A stretch of 64,000 nt of DNA from VHCN01 sp964589935 (GCA_964589935.1 CAZPVD010000003.1:62001-126000); one strand, 5' to 3'; counted from the first letter of the stretch, positions 26,275 to 35,269 are shown. The notes: generated by a model from the sequence alone, not told the origin. Translations and numbers: made by a program.

Positions 26275-27000
26275 TCAGCCGAACCAGCGCGCGAAGAAGG
26301 CGCGGAGTTGTGTGCCGAGAGAGAGGCGCTTCAGCCGTTCGATGGAAAGCGTTGGCGAAATGCCGCGCGGACACGCGTCGCGGCAGTTGCCGAGCGTGTG
26401 GCAGCGGAACGCGCCTGCTTCGCCGGTGACGGCTTTCATTCTCGCATCCCTCGCGCCGTCACGCGGGTCCACGAGCAGCGAGAGCGCGCGGTTGAGCGCC
26501 ATCGGGCCGAGATAGCGCGGGTGCAGCGTGACGAGCGAGCACGCGGACCAGCACGCGCCGCAGTCAATGCACTGCGGCTGGTGGTTGAGCGCCTGCCATT
26601 CGGCGCTGTCGTGCGGCATGGGATGAAAACCCTTCAAGCCTTCGCGCGGCACAAAATGCGGGAGCGAGCGCTGATACGCGTCGAAGAACGGCATCATGTC
26701 CGTCGCAAGGTCGCGCACGACGGGCAGGTTGCGGAGCGGCTCGACGTGCAGTTCGGTGCCAATCGTGCGCACGAGCGTGCTGCACGCGAGGCGTTCGCGT
26801 CCGTTCACGACCATTCCGCATGAGCCGCACATGCCGACGCGGCACGAAAAGCGGAACGCGAGGTCGGGCGCGGATTTTTTCTGCGCGGCAAAAAGCGCGT
26901 CGAGCACGCTCGCGCGCTCGCCGACCTCGACTTCATGCCGCTCGAAGCGCGCCGTCTCGCCGGGCGCGGCGCGGCGGACGTGAAGCGTGACGGCGGGCAT
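26275..27000 (-). CDS. sdhB: Succinate dehydrogenase/fumarate reductase iron-sulfur subunit
   Basis: The 241-residue protein has the three SdhB/FrdB cluster sites. The 2Fe-2S ferredoxin domain has FSCRVGMCGSCGM with Cys53, Cys58, Cys61 and Cys73. In the C-terminal domain, CIDCGACWSACS and CHTLGNCRDACP bind the 4Fe-4S and 3Fe-4S clusters. Such subunits pass electrons between the flavoprotein SdhA and the membrane quinone site. No sdhA or sdhC gene is next to it: valS converges on one side and a Tat oxidoreductase lies on the other. The ATG at 27000 begins the conserved N-terminus. Use with another flavoprotein (for example an aspartate oxidase or glycolate oxidase type) cannot be excluded. Confidence 0.88.
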   Translation of the reverse strand: MPAVTLHVRRAAPGETARFERHEVEVGERASVLDALFAAQKKSAPDLAFRFSCRVGMCGSCGMVVNGRERLACSTLVRTIGTELHVEPLRNLPVVRDLATDMMPFFDAYQRSLPHFVPREGLKGFHPMPHDSAEWQALNHQPQCIDCGACWSACSLVTLHPRYLGPMALNRALSLLVDPRDGARDARMKAVTGEAGAFRCHTLGNCRDACPRGISPTLSIERLKRLSLGTQLRAFFARWFG

Positions 27001-27020
27001 GGCGGTGTTGGAAACGAGGC

Positions 27021-28319
27021 TCAGACCTTCGGTTCCCAGCCGGGGCGATACTCGCGCTTCCAGAACTTCTGCGCCTCGGGGTTGTTGAGGATGTGGCCGG
27101 TCTTTGGGTCCACGTTCAGCACCGTGCCGCTGCGCAGCGCGATGTTGCCGAGGTGGCAGAGCATGGTGCTCTTCTGGCCCTCGACGATGGGCGAGTTGAG
27201 CGGCGTGTTCTTGCGGATCGCATCGGCGAAGTTCTGGAAGTGCGGCACGTCGCCGCCACCGGGGCCGCCGGATTTCTTTAGCACTTCCTTCCCGTTCATG
27301 TCGTAGATGGTGTAATCGTTGCCGCCGTTCATCGTCATCGAGCCGGCGTCGCCGTAAAAGGCGTTGAAAGGGTTCTTCTCGCCCTTGCGCGCGTTGCACG
27401 AGCTGTCGTCCCACGCCGCGCCGCACGTGCCGAAGTCATACACTGCGCTGCCCGTGTCGGGCGTCTCCTGATCGTCGTCGAAATGATAACGGCCGCCGAG
27501 GAAGGTGACGCGCTTCGGATAATCCACGCCGAGTCCCCAGCGCGCCACGTCGAGCGCGTGGATGCCGTTGTTCGCCAGCTCGCCGCCGCCGTAATGCCAG
27601 TGCCAGTGCCAGTTGTAGTGGACGAGATTGTCCTTGTAAGGCTGCTCGGGCGTCGCGCCCTGCCACGCTTTCCAGTCGAGCCACTCAGGCACGGGCACGA
27701 CCTGGCCCTTCTTGATGGTGCCGCGCGCGTTGTTATACCAAGTGCGGGCGAAGAGCACTTTGCCGATGGCGCCTTCGCGAAGTTTCTGAATGCCTTCGCG
27801 CACGTTTGAATAGCTGCGGCGTTGGTTGCCCATCTGCACCTTGCGTTTGTGTTTCACCGACGCGGCGACGATCTGCTCCGCCTCCCACGCGTTGTGCGAA
27901 CCGGGCTTCTCAACATAGACGTGCTTGCCCGCCTGCATCGCCATGATGGCCGCGATGGTGTGCCAGAAATTCGGCATCGCGATGGAAACGGCGTCCACGT
28001 TTTTGTCTTCGAGAATGCGGCGGAAATCGGCGACATCCTTGACGGCGCGCTCCTGCTTGGATACGGCTGCCTTCGCGCCGCTGGCGAGGCGCTTGGGGTC
28101 GAGGTCGCAGACGTAGGCAATCTCGGCGTTGGTCACGCCCTGATAACCGCTGACGTGGCCCATGCCGCGGCCGAGGCCGATGATGCCGACGACGATGCGT
28201 TCACCGGGGCTGCCCTGCGCGAAGACAGCCGGCGCGGCACCGGCGGCGAGCATCGCGCCGATGGCTCCGGAGGACTTGATGAAGTGACGGCGATTGACGG
28301 TGGATGCGGTGGTGTTCAT
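27021..28319 (-). CDS. Tat-exported Gfo/Idh/MocA-family oxidoreductase
   Basis: The 432-residue protein has a twin-arginine signal (NRRHFIKSSGAIGAM, cleavage likely near AVFAQ). A Rossmann domain follows with GIIGLGRGMGH and VYVEKPGSHN, then the C-terminal substrate domain, rich in Trp and His (HYNWHWHWHYGGGE). Export by Tat implies folding with bound NAD(P) in the cytoplasm. Such proteins are numerous in Verrucomicrobia and Planctomycetes, where they are thought to act on polysaccharide-derived sugars; the substrate here is unknown. The ATG at 28319 was chosen because it starts the Tat signal. sdhB follows 20 bases downstream on the same strand, so the two may be co-transcribed. Confidence 0.9.
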   Translation of the reverse strand: MNTTASTVNRRHFIKSSGAIGAMLAAGAAPAVFAQGSPGERIVVGIIGLGRGMGHVSGYQGVTNAEIAYVCDLDPKRLASGAKAAVSKQERAVKDVADFRRILEDKNVDAVSIAMPNFWHTIAAIMAMQAGKHVYVEKPGSHNAWEAEQIVAASVKHKRKVQMGNQRRSYSNVREGIQKLREGAIGKVLFARTWYNNARGTIKKGQVVPVPEWLDWKAWQGATPEQPYKDNLVHYNWHWHWHYGGGELANNGIHALDVARWGLGVDYPKRVTFLGGRYHFDDDQETPDTGSAVYDFGTCGAAWDDSSCNARKGEKNPFNAFYGDAGSMTMNGGNDYTIYDMNGKEVLKKSGGPGGGDVPHFQNFADAIRKNTPLNSPIVEGQKSTMLCHLGNIALRSGTVLNVDPKTGHILNNPEAQKFWKREYRPGWEPKV

Positions 28320-28428
28320 GGCGGATTGGATGTGCGGAAGTGAAATGTCATTCACGGGATGGCCACTTGTAGGCTGGCGCAAGCGCGATGGCAAGCACGG
28401 TCAGCACTTGAAAATTTCAAAATGTCCC

Positions 28429-28459
28429 TTGACTCTCCCGTTGCTGGAGGGCGTAAAGG
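28429..28459 (+). promoter_or_regulatory. MerR-type promoter and operator in front of the MerR gene
   Basis: TTGACT (28429-28434) and TAAAGG (28454-28459) are separated by 19 bases, the long spacing that MerR-family activators correct by untwisting DNA. An imperfect dyad, CTCTCC with GGAGGG (28433-28438 and 28446-28451), lies in the spacer. The start codon is 31 bases after the -10 box, and AAAGG at 28478-28482 is a plausible ribosome site. A short A/T palindrome (TTGAAA-A-TTTCAA at 28409-28421) lies just upstream. Confidence 0.6.
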
Positions 28460-28489
28460 CAGCGGAGCAAGCTCAACAAAGGCTCCAAT

Positions 28490-29308
28490 ATGAAACAGCA
28501 ATTCAGCATCGGCGAGTTCTCCAAGATCACCGGCCTGTCCGTCAAGACACTGCGCTTCTACCACGAGAAGGGACTGCTCGTGCCCACCAGCGTGGACGAG
28601 TCGAGCGGCTACCGTTTCTACGACGAGAGCAAGGTGGACAAGGCGCGCGTCATCGTGCGGCTGCGCGCGATGGACTTCTCGCTCGAAGAAATCGCCACGA
28701 TGCTCGCGCGCTGCGACGACGAGGCCGGCGTGCTCGACTTCCTCGAACGCCAGAAGGATACGCTCTCTGAGCGCATCCGCCGCGACCGCCGCATCGTGCG
28801 CTCGCTCGAAGGCATCATCGCCATCGAAAAGGAAACCAAGGCGCTCGTCGCGAAGGCCACGTTTGCCATCGAGGAGAAGACGCTTGAACCGCAGCTCGTC
28901 GCCGGCATGCGGATGCACGGCAAATACAGCGACTGCGGCGAGGGCTTCTGCAAATTGTGCCGCGCGTTCGGCCGCTACATGGCCGGCAAGCCGTTCTGTC
29001 TCTACTACGACTGTGAGTATCACGAGGACGACGCGGACATCGAGCCGTGCGTGCCGCTGCGAAAGGAGGTCGCGGTGGAGGGCTTCAACGTTCGCACACT
29101 TCCCGGCGTGCGCAGCCTCGCACTCGTTCACAAAGGCCCCTACGACACGCTCGGCCGCTCCTACGGCAAACTGCTCGCGTGGGTGCGGGAGAAGCAGATC
29201 GCGCTCACATTGCCGACGCGCGAGGTCTATGTGAAGGGACCGGGGATGATCTTCCGCGGCAATCCGAGAAATTATCTCACTGAAATCCAACTGCCGCTCG
29301 ACGCGTGA
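28490..29308 (+). CDS. MerR-family regulator with GyrI-like effector domain
   Basis: The protein (272 residues) has an N-terminal MerR winged helix (about 4-75, FSIGEFSKITGLSVKTLRFY) and the family's dimer coiled coil (about 78-115). A GyrI/BmrR-like small-molecule-binding domain (about 125-270) contains GPYDTLGRSYGKLLAW. Proteins of this build sense organic, often cationic or drug-like, ligands and activate efflux or detoxification genes, frequently including themselves. The 19-base-spaced promoter in front supports autoregulation. No efflux gene is adjacent; the divergent Tat oxidoreductase and the convergent aminotransferase are the only neighbours, so the other targets are unknown. Confidence 0.88.
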   Translation: MKQQFSIGEFSKITGLSVKTLRFYHEKGLLVPTSVDESSGYRFYDESKVDKARVIVRLRAMDFSLEEIATMLARCDDEAGVLDFLERQKDTLSERIRRDRRIVRSLEGIIAIEKETKALVAKATFAIEEKTLEPQLVAGMRMHGKYSDCGEGFCKLCRAFGRYMAGKPFCLYYDCEYHEDDADIEPCVPLRKEVAVEGFNVRTLPGVRSLALVHKGPYDTLGRSYGKLLAWVREKQIALTLPTREVYVKGPGMIFRGNPRNYLTEIQLPLDA

Positions 29309-29317
29309 ACGCGTTGC

Positions 29318-30406
29318 TCACAGCTTCGCCATCGCCGCGTCGAGCGCGGTGATGAGCGCCTGCATCGTCGCGGGCGTTTCGTCGCCCATGTTCGAGATGC
29401 GGAAGGTCGTGCCCTTGATTTTCCCGTAGCCGCCGTCAATGAGGAAGCCCTGCTCCTTTACGAGCTTCTGCAACTTCGCCACGTCCACGGCGCGCCCGCC
29501 GGGCTTCGCGCCGTTGTTGACACAGGTGAGAGTGATGGACTCGAAACCTGTTTCGGGGAACAGCGTGAAGCCGTGCCGCGCGGCCCAGTCGCGCGTCATC
29601 TGATTCGTCTGGCGATGGCGGGTATAACGCGACTCCAGCCCCTCGGCGAAGAACTCGTCGAGCTTCGACGACAGCGCGTAGATGTGCGCTATGCTCGGCG
29701 TGCTTGGCGTCATGCTGTCCTTCGCGTTCTTCTCAAACTCCACAAAGTCGAAGTAATAACCGCGATCCTTCGCGGTCGCGGCCTTGGCGAGTGCGGCGGG
29801 CGAGGCCACGAACACCGCGAGGCCCGGCGGCAGCGCGAAGGCCTTCTGCGTGCCGGCGAGCAGCAGATCAATGCCGAGTTCATCGAACTTCAGCGGCACG
29901 GCGCTCATCGAGCTGACGGCGTCCACGATGAACATCACGTCGGGATATTTTCTCTTGAGCGCGGCGATGTCCGCGAGCGGCGACATGACGCCGGTGCTCG
30001 TCTCGTTGTGGATGAGCGTGAGCGCGTCGAACTCGCCGGTCGCGAGTTTTTTGTCCACGGCCTCGGCGCGGATGGGCGAACCCCATTCGACTTGCAATGC
30101 TTCCGCGTTTTTCCCGCAGCGCTTGGACACATCGAGCCACTTGTCGGAGAACGCGCCGCACATGCAATTGAGCACCTTCTTCTGCACGAGATTACGGACG
30201 GCACCTTCCATCACGCCCCACGCGCTGGAGGTGGAGAGATAGACGAGCTGCTTTGTGCCGAGCAGCGTTTGCAGTTGTGGTTGAATCTTGGCGTAAAGGT
30301 CTTTGAAGCCCTGGCCGCGGTGGCCGATCATCGGCGAGCAAAGCGCCTTGAAGGTCTTCTCGCTGACTTCGACGGGGCCGGGAATGTGCAGTTTGATGTG
30401 TCCCAT
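29318..30406 (-). CDS. Class V aminotransferase (alanine-glyoxylate / serine-pyruvate type)
   Basis: The 362-residue protein begins MGHIKLHIPGPVEVS, the usual N-terminus of this family, which sets the ATG at 30406. PLP-binding features include STSSAWGVMEGAVRN, the Asp of IVDAVSSMSAVPL and the Schiff-base Lys in AGTQKAFALPPG. Members interconvert alanine, serine, glyoxylate, pyruvate and hydroxypyruvate; some bacterial ones serve as phosphoserine aminotransferase in serine synthesis. Sequence alone does not choose between these. It converges on the MerR gene with nine bases between the stops, and is divergent from the giant dehydrogenase with 199 bases between the starts. Confidence 0.88.
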   Translation of the reverse strand: MGHIKLHIPGPVEVSEKTFKALCSPMIGHRGQGFKDLYAKIQPQLQTLLGTKQLVYLSTSSAWGVMEGAVRNLVQKKVLNCMCGAFSDKWLDVSKRCGKNAEALQVEWGSPIRAEAVDKKLATGEFDALTLIHNETSTGVMSPLADIAALKRKYPDVMFIVDAVSSMSAVPLKFDELGIDLLLAGTQKAFALPPGLAVFVASPAALAKAATAKDRGYYFDFVEFEKNAKDSMTPSTPSIAHIYALSSKLDEFFAEGLESRYTRHRQTNQMTRDWAARHGFTLFPETGFESITLTCVNNGAKPGGRAVDVAKLQKLVKEQGFLIDGGYGKIKGTTFRISNMGDETPATMQALITALDAAMAKL

Positions 30407-30605
30407 AAAACAGGCCGCAGACGTTTTCACAACACGGCGGGCGACGCAAGCGCTGAACGCGGTTCGTGAATAACCCGCCCCCACGGTGCTTCTATTCGGA
30501 GCCTTCGTTGCGGGCAGGACGCGCCGGTGCATGAAGCGGCCGCGCGCTGCGCCGCTCCTTCCCCGGCTTGATTCCGCCCCGTCGCTGAAGCTACAATTCC
30601 CAGAC

Positions 30606-33600
30606 ATGTTTGCTTTGAAATCCGCCTCGTTTGCCGCGCGCGCGCTGCTCGCGGTTTCGTTTATCTTCAACGCCCTTCACGCCCGCGCGGCGGAACTGCC
30701 GCCGCCCGCCAAGGCCGGTGCGCCGAAAATTTATCCCGCCTCGGACGAAGGCGAACTCGCCGTGAAAAAGTTCAAGCTCATGCCCGGCTTCAAGGCCGAG
30801 CTGTGGGCCGCCGAGCCGATGTTCGCCAATCCCGTCTCCATCGCGATTGACGAAAAGGGCCGCATCTACGTCGCGGAAACCTTCCGCCTGCACAAGGGCG
30901 TCACGGACATTCGCGGCCACATGAACTGGCTCGACGAGGAACTCGCCGCCAAGTCCACCGACGACCTGCGCAAGCTCTTCAAAAAGTATGACGTGAAGGG
31001 TCTCACCGAATTTTCCGAGCGCATCACGCTGCTTGAGGACCGCACCGGCTCGGGCCGCGCGTCGCACGCGACCGTCTTCGCCGACAACATTTTCAACTCG
31101 TCCGTGGACGGCATCGGCGCGGGCCTGCTCGCGCGCAAAGGCTCGGTTTATTTCACCTGCATCCCGAACCTCTGGCAGTTGCAGGACACGAAGGGCGCGG
31201 GCGCCGCCGACGTGAAGAAGCCGCTGCTCACGGGCTTCGGCGTGCGCGTGGGCTTCCTCGGCCACGACCTGCACGGCCTGCGCATCGGGCCGGACGGCAA
31301 ACTCTATTTCTCCATCGGCGACCGCGGCGGCAGCATCAAGTCGCTCGAAGGCAAGCTCGTTGCGAATCCTGAAATGGGCTGCATCTACCGCTGCAACCTC
31401 GACGGCTCGGAACTCGAAATCTTCCACTACGGCCTGCGCAATCCGCAGGAACTTTCGTTCGACGAATACGGAAATCTTTTCACCGGCGACAACAACTCCG
31501 ACGGCGGCGATCCCGCGCGCTGGGTCTATGCCGTCGAGGGCGGCGACAGCGGCTGGCGCGTCGGCTGGCAGTTCATCGAGTCCTCGCCGTGGACGATCCG
31601 CCGCGGCCCGTGGCTCGGCGAGCGCATGTGCTATCCCGCGAACGACGCCGAGGCGCAACGGCTCGGCCAGGCCGCGTTCATCGTGCCGCCCGTGGACATC
31701 ATCGGCAACGGTCCGTCCGGCAACACCTACAATCCCGGCACCGGACTGCCCTCGTCGCTGGATCGGCATTTCTTCCTCGTGGACTTCAAGGGCGGCAGCG
31801 CCAACAGCGGCATCCATTCCTTCGCGATGAAGCCGCGCGGCGCGGGCTTCGAGATGGTGGACCGCGACCACTTCATGTGGAACGTCCTCGCGGTGGACGC
31901 CGACTTCGGCTACGATGGCGCGCTGTATCTCTGCGACTGGGTCGAAGGCTGGGGCATGCCCGGCAAAGGCCGCATCTACCGCGTCACGCACAATCAAGCC
32001 TCGCGCGATCCGGTCGTCGCGGACGTGAAGAAACTCTTCGCCGAAGGCTTCGAGAAGCGCGGCGTGAAGGAACTCGTCGCGCTCCTTTCGCACCGCGACA
32101 TGCGCGTGCGGCAGGAAGCGCAGTTTGCGCTGGCAGATCAGCAAGCGGTCAAGGAACTGACGCACGTCGCCCACACGGGAGTCAACCAGTTCGCGCGCCT
32201 GCACGGCATCTGGGGTTTGGGACAAATCAGCGCGAGACTGTTGAAGCCGCAAGGCAGGAAACTGAGTGATTCCGCATTGAGCGGACTTTACATCCTGCTC
32301 TCTGACCGTGACGCGGAAGTTCGCGCGCAAGCGGCCAAGGTGCTCGGCGACGCGCTTCACAGCGGATACTCGCCGGCAATCATCAAGCTCCTGGCTGACG
32401 AAAGTTCCCGCACGCGCAGCCTCGCCGCCATTGCGCTCGGTAAAATTGGGGATAAAAACGCCTTCGCATCGCTCGTCGCGATGCTGCGCGAAGCGAACGA
32501 CACCGATCCCGTCCTCCGCCACGCCGGCGTTTCCGGCCTCGTCGGCTGCGGCGACGTGAAACAGATCGCCGCGCTGCGTGGCGATGCCTCGCCTGCTGTT
32601 CGCATGGCAGCCGTCATCGCGCTGCGCCGCCTCGAAAGCGCCGAGGTCGGCGCGTTTCTCGCGGACAAGGATTCCGCCGTCGTGATGGAAGCCGCGCGCG
32701 CCATCGCGGAAGTGCCCATCACCGGTGCGCTGCCGCAGCTCGCGTCGCTCGACGTGAAATCGCTTTCGCCGAATTTGAAATCCGAACAGCGCAGTCCGTT
32801 GTTGCGCCGCGTGCTCGCGGCGAATTTCCGCGCCGGCACGAGCGAAACCGTGCAACGGCTCTCCCGCTTCGCCGCCGCCAGCGACACACCCGAACCGCAG
32901 CGGCTCGAAGCGCTCGATGAACTCGCCAACTGGGCCAAGCCTTCGGGCCGCGACCGCATCACCGGCCTGTGGCGGCCGATTCCCGTGCGCGACGCGAAGC
33001 CCGCAGCGGATGCCTTCGCCGCCGTCTCGAAGGAACTTCTCCGCAGCGCGCCCGATGCCGTTCGCGCCGCCGCCGCCGCGCTCGCAGGCCAGTATAATTT
33101 GGCGCAGACCGGCGACGCGCTGTTTGATCTCGTCGCGAACCAGCAGGCGAACGCGAAGGCGCGCGCCGAGGCGTTGAAGGCGCTCGGTTCGCTGAAGCAC
33201 GCGAAACTTTTGCAGGCCATTCAGCTCGCCGCGTCGGACAAGAGTGATATTCTCCGCAAGGAAGCCACGGCGTTGCAGTCCAAGCTCGGCGGTGGCAGCG
33301 GCGGTGCGGTCGCTCCGTTGGTCGCCGCATTGGAAAAGGGCGCGATCAGCGAGAAGCAGAGCGCGCTCGACAAGCTCGGCGAGTTGAAGGACGCCGCGGC
33401 GGACGCGGTGATTTCCGCGCAGCTCGACAAACTTCTCGCGGGCAAGCTCGCGCCGGAATTAACGCTGGAGCTACTCGAAGCCGCCGCGCAGCGCACCGAT
33501 GCGGGCGTTAAGGAGAAGGTGGCGAAGTTCAACGCGACGCGCAAAAAGGAGGACACGATCGGCGGCTTCCGCGAGGCGCTCTACGGCGGCAACGCGGAGA

Positions 33601-34007
33601 ACGGGAAGAAGATTTTCCTCGAAAAGCCCGAGGCATCCTGCGCGCGCTGCCACAAGGTCGGCACCGAGGGCGGCGAGGTCGGGCCGGAGCTGACGGAAGT
33701 GGGCAGCAAACAGAACCGCGAGTATCTGCTCGAATCCATCGTCGCGCCGAACGCGAAGATCGCGCCGGGTTTCGAGTCGGTGCTGGTGGTGATGAAGAAC
33801 GGCCAGAGCTTCGCCGGCGTGCTCAAGAGCCAGAGCGAGACGGAGATGGTCATCAACTCGCCGGAGGACGGCATCCTGAAACTGAAGAAGGCGGACATCC
33901 AGAAATCGGAGAAGGGTCTTTCACCGATGCCCGACACGCTGGCGCAGGTGATCTCGAAGCGCGACCTGCGGGACTTGGTGGAGTTTCTGGCGAACTTGAA
34001 GAAGTGA
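30606..34007 (+). CDS. PVC-type membrane-bound dehydrogenase with HEAT repeats and haem domain
   Basis: This 1133-residue exported protein combines three parts seen together mainly in Planctomycetes and Verrucomicrobia. After a signal peptide (about 1-28), a six-bladed-propeller-like sugar-dehydrogenase domain spans about 60-470 (for example GHDLHGLRIGPDGKLYFSIG and GLRNPQELSFDEYGNLF). HEAT-like helical repeats occupy about 480-950. The C-terminal c-type haem domain has the CARCH site (about residue 1012) and a terminal small beta-barrel-like region (MKNGQSFAGVLKSQSETEMV). It probably oxidises a sugar or alcohol in the periplasm and passes electrons to the covalent haem; the substrate is unknown. 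The ATG at 30606 starts the signal peptide. Confidence 0.9.
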   Translation: MFALKSASFAARALLAVSFIFNALHARAAELPPPAKAGAPKIYPASDEGELAVKKFKLMPGFKAELWAAEPMFANPVSIAIDEKGRIYVAETFRLHKGVTDIRGHMNWLDEELAAKSTDDLRKLFKKYDVKGLTEFSERITLLEDRTGSGRASHATVFADNIFNSSVDGIGAGLLARKGSVYFTCIPNLWQLQDTKGAGAADVKKPLLTGFGVRVGFLGHDLHGLRIGPDGKLYFSIGDRGGSIKSLEGKLVANPEMGCIYRCNLDGSELEIFHYGLRNPQELSFDEYGNLFTGDNNSDGGDPARWVYAVEGGDSGWRVGWQFIESSPWTIRRGPWLGERMCYPANDAEAQRLGQAAFIVPPVDIIGNGPSGNTYNPGTGLPSSLDRHFFLVDFKGGSANSGIHSFAMKPRGAGFEMVDRDHFMWNVLAVDADFGYDGALYLCDWVEGWGMPGKGRIYRVTHNQASRDPVVADVKKLFAEGFEKRGVKELVALLSHRDMRVRQEAQFALADQQAVKELTHVAHTGVNQFARLHGIWGLGQISARLLKPQGRKLSDSALSGLYILLSDRDAEVRAQAAKVLGDALHSGYSPAIIKLLADESSRTRSLAAIALGKIGDKNAFASLVAMLREANDTDPVLRHAGVSGLVGCGDVKQIAALRGDASPAVRMAAVIALRRLESAEVGAFLADKDSAVVMEAARAIAEVPITGALPQLASLDVKSLSPNLKSEQRSPLLRRVLAANFRAGTSETVQRLSRFAAASDTPEPQRLEALDELANWAKPSGRDRITGLWRPIPVRDAKPAADAFAAVSKELLRSAPDAVRAAAAALAGQYNLAQTGDALFDLVANQQANAKARAEALKALGSLKHAKLLQAIQLAASDKSDILRKEATALQSKLGGGSGGAVAPLVAALEKGAISEKQSALDKLGELKDAAADAVISAQLDKLLAGKLAPELTLELLEAAAQRTDAGVKEKVAKFNATRKKEDTIGGFREALYGGNAENGKKIFLEKPEASCARCHKVGTEGGEVGPELTEVGSKQNREYLLESIVAPNAKIAPGFESVLVVMKNGQSFAGVLKSQSETEMVINSPEDGILKLKKADIQKSEKGLSPMPDTLAQVISKRDLRDLVEFLANLKK

Positions 34008-34017
34008 TCCCGGCACC

Positions 34018-34089
34018 GGAGGGACGAGTTGCACGAGTCCGCAGCTTCTTGGTGGAAGGCGAAGCGGGACTCGCATGGCTCGTCCCTCC
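34018..34089. repeat. Palindromic repeat between convergent genes
   Basis: GGAGGGACGAG (34018-34028) and its complement at 34079-34089 bound an imperfect palindrome whose arms continue with GAGTCC and GGACTC. It fills the 88-base space between the stop of the giant dehydrogenase and that of the small PepSY-like gene, and could stop transcription from either side. Confidence 0.75.
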
Positions 34090-34095
34090 GAAGTG

Positions 34096-34476
34096 TCAGC
34101 GCTTGTGTCCAAGCCAGAGCACAAGCGCGGGCACGCCGATGCCGAGCGCGAGCGAGAGCCACACGGGCCATTGCGGCTTGAGCGTGCGGAAGGCGAGGAC
34201 GATGCCGAGCAGGATCGTCGCAGTCGCGGCGACGGCCATCACGACGACAAGCGCCTGATACAATTTTGGCGAGGAGGGCTTCTTGATTTCCGTGTCGGTG
34301 GGATAGACCTGATAGACGTGGACGACGCGGAACTTCTGCACGAGCGTCTCGGCCTCGCTCGGGTCCTTCACGCGGTTGATGACGAGCGTCTGATACCAGC
34401 CGGTGAGAATGTAGAAGAGAAGCATCGGCGCGAAGAAGCAGCCGAGGTAAAGGTGGACGCGGCGGAGTAATTTCAT
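34096..34476 (-). CDS. Small PepSY-associated-type membrane protein
   Basis: The 126-residue protein starts MKLLRRVHLYLGCFFAPMLL, like the first helix of PepSY-associated membrane proteins, where an HxxxG-type helix follows a basic start. Three hydrophobic helices are visible (about 8-27, 74-94 and 103-121), with a soluble loop of some 45 residues after the first. This is much shorter than full PepSY permeases, so it is either a small subfamily or a truncated relative. The function is unknown; a link to metal or haem handling would be speculation. It lies downstream of the pseudopilin gene on the same strand. Confidence 0.7.
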   Translation of the reverse strand: MKLLRRVHLYLGCFFAPMLLFYILTGWYQTLVINRVKDPSEAETLVQKFRVVHVYQVYPTDTEIKKPSSPKLYQALVVVMAVAATATILLGIVLAFRTLKPQWPVWLSLALGIGVPALVLWLGHKR

Positions 34477-34525
34477 CGGAGGCAAGCCTAACGGTGTCCA
34501 CCAAACCAGAGCAGACCCAACGCGT

Positions 34526-35269
34526 TCAATACAAAGTGCCTTTAGCTCGCACTTTGCGCGCTTCCACGTGCCCGTCAAAATGAGAAGCGCTGCGAACGTC
34601 TCCGTGAACCGGCTGGAGCGGAAGTTGGGACATCCAAGTGTTGGCTGTATTGGTCACCGCATACTGATCTGTGTCAATCATCAGCCAGACAGCGGACAGG
34701 GGGCCGTATAACTCTACTTGGGTAACGCGGAGTGGATTGGCGGAGCTCGCGCCCTGACCTGAAGGATAACCAAACAGGTTGGGGCTGTTATTGAAGGAAC
34801 TGATCACTTGATAACTCACCGGCGTGTTCGTCTGGGCCACCTGATCCCACTGATTCAGCCGGCGGTAGCCTGCGCACTCGAATGCTTTCAAAGTCTGGTA
34901 TGCTGCTGTGGGAGCCGTTCCCCCGAGATACCGGCCGATATAGAAGCTCAGTTCGCCGTAGTCACCGTTATGGTATCGGGCTGTCTGCCCGGACCAAAGG
35001 CCATATTGTCCGACCGGCTGCCCGGCACCGGGCTGACCGCCGGGCAACTGGTCCTCATAGTCTCCTGTGTAAAGGCTAAGCGCCGTGGAAATCTGCTTGA
35101 GACTGTTCGTGCAGGAAGCCTGTGTGCTCTTCTTCTTTGCCATTGCCAGCACGGGCAGCAGCATTGCTGCAAGAATGGCTATGATGGCGATGACGACGAG
35201 CAACTCGATAAGCGTAAAGGCATGTCTGCGTGAAACACCTGCGCGTCGTGGTGTGGGAAACCGGTTCAT
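34526..35269 (-). CDS. Type II secretion/pseudopilin-like protein
   Basis: The 247-residue protein has a prepilin leader and helix, AFTLIELLVVIAIIAILAAM, with the peptidase site before Phe and Glu at the fifth position. A globular region follows with a C-terminal DGHVEARK motif of the type common in verrucomicrobial and planctomycete pseudopilins. These genomes hold many such proteins, thought to build pseudopili or surface structures after processing by a PilD-type peptidase. The DNA is visibly less GC-rich than its neighbours. The C-terminal codons overlap the region upstream of the small membrane gene but not the gene itself. Confidence 0.88.
   Translation of the reverse strand: MNRFPTPRRAGVSRRHAFTLIELLVVIAIIAILAAMLLPVLAMAKKKSTQASCTNSLKQISTALSLYTGDYEDQLPGGQPGAGQPVGQYGLWSGQTARYHNGDYGELSFYIGRYLGGTAPTAAYQTLKAFECAGYRRLNQWDQVAQTNTPVSYQVISSFNNSPNLFGYPSGQGASSANPLRVTQVELYGPLSAVWLMIDTDQYAVTNTANTWMSQLPLQPVHGDVRSASHFDGHVEARKVRAKGTLY

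Noticed and set aside
30407..30605. Divergent spacer examined for an RNA gene or riboswitch
   Set aside because: I found no conserved RNA fold or clear promoter pair by eye, only ordinary GC-rich spacer.
30591..33200. An 869-codon frame antisense to the giant dehydrogenase
   Set aside because: No recognisable domain; it mirrors the codon bias of the sense gene.
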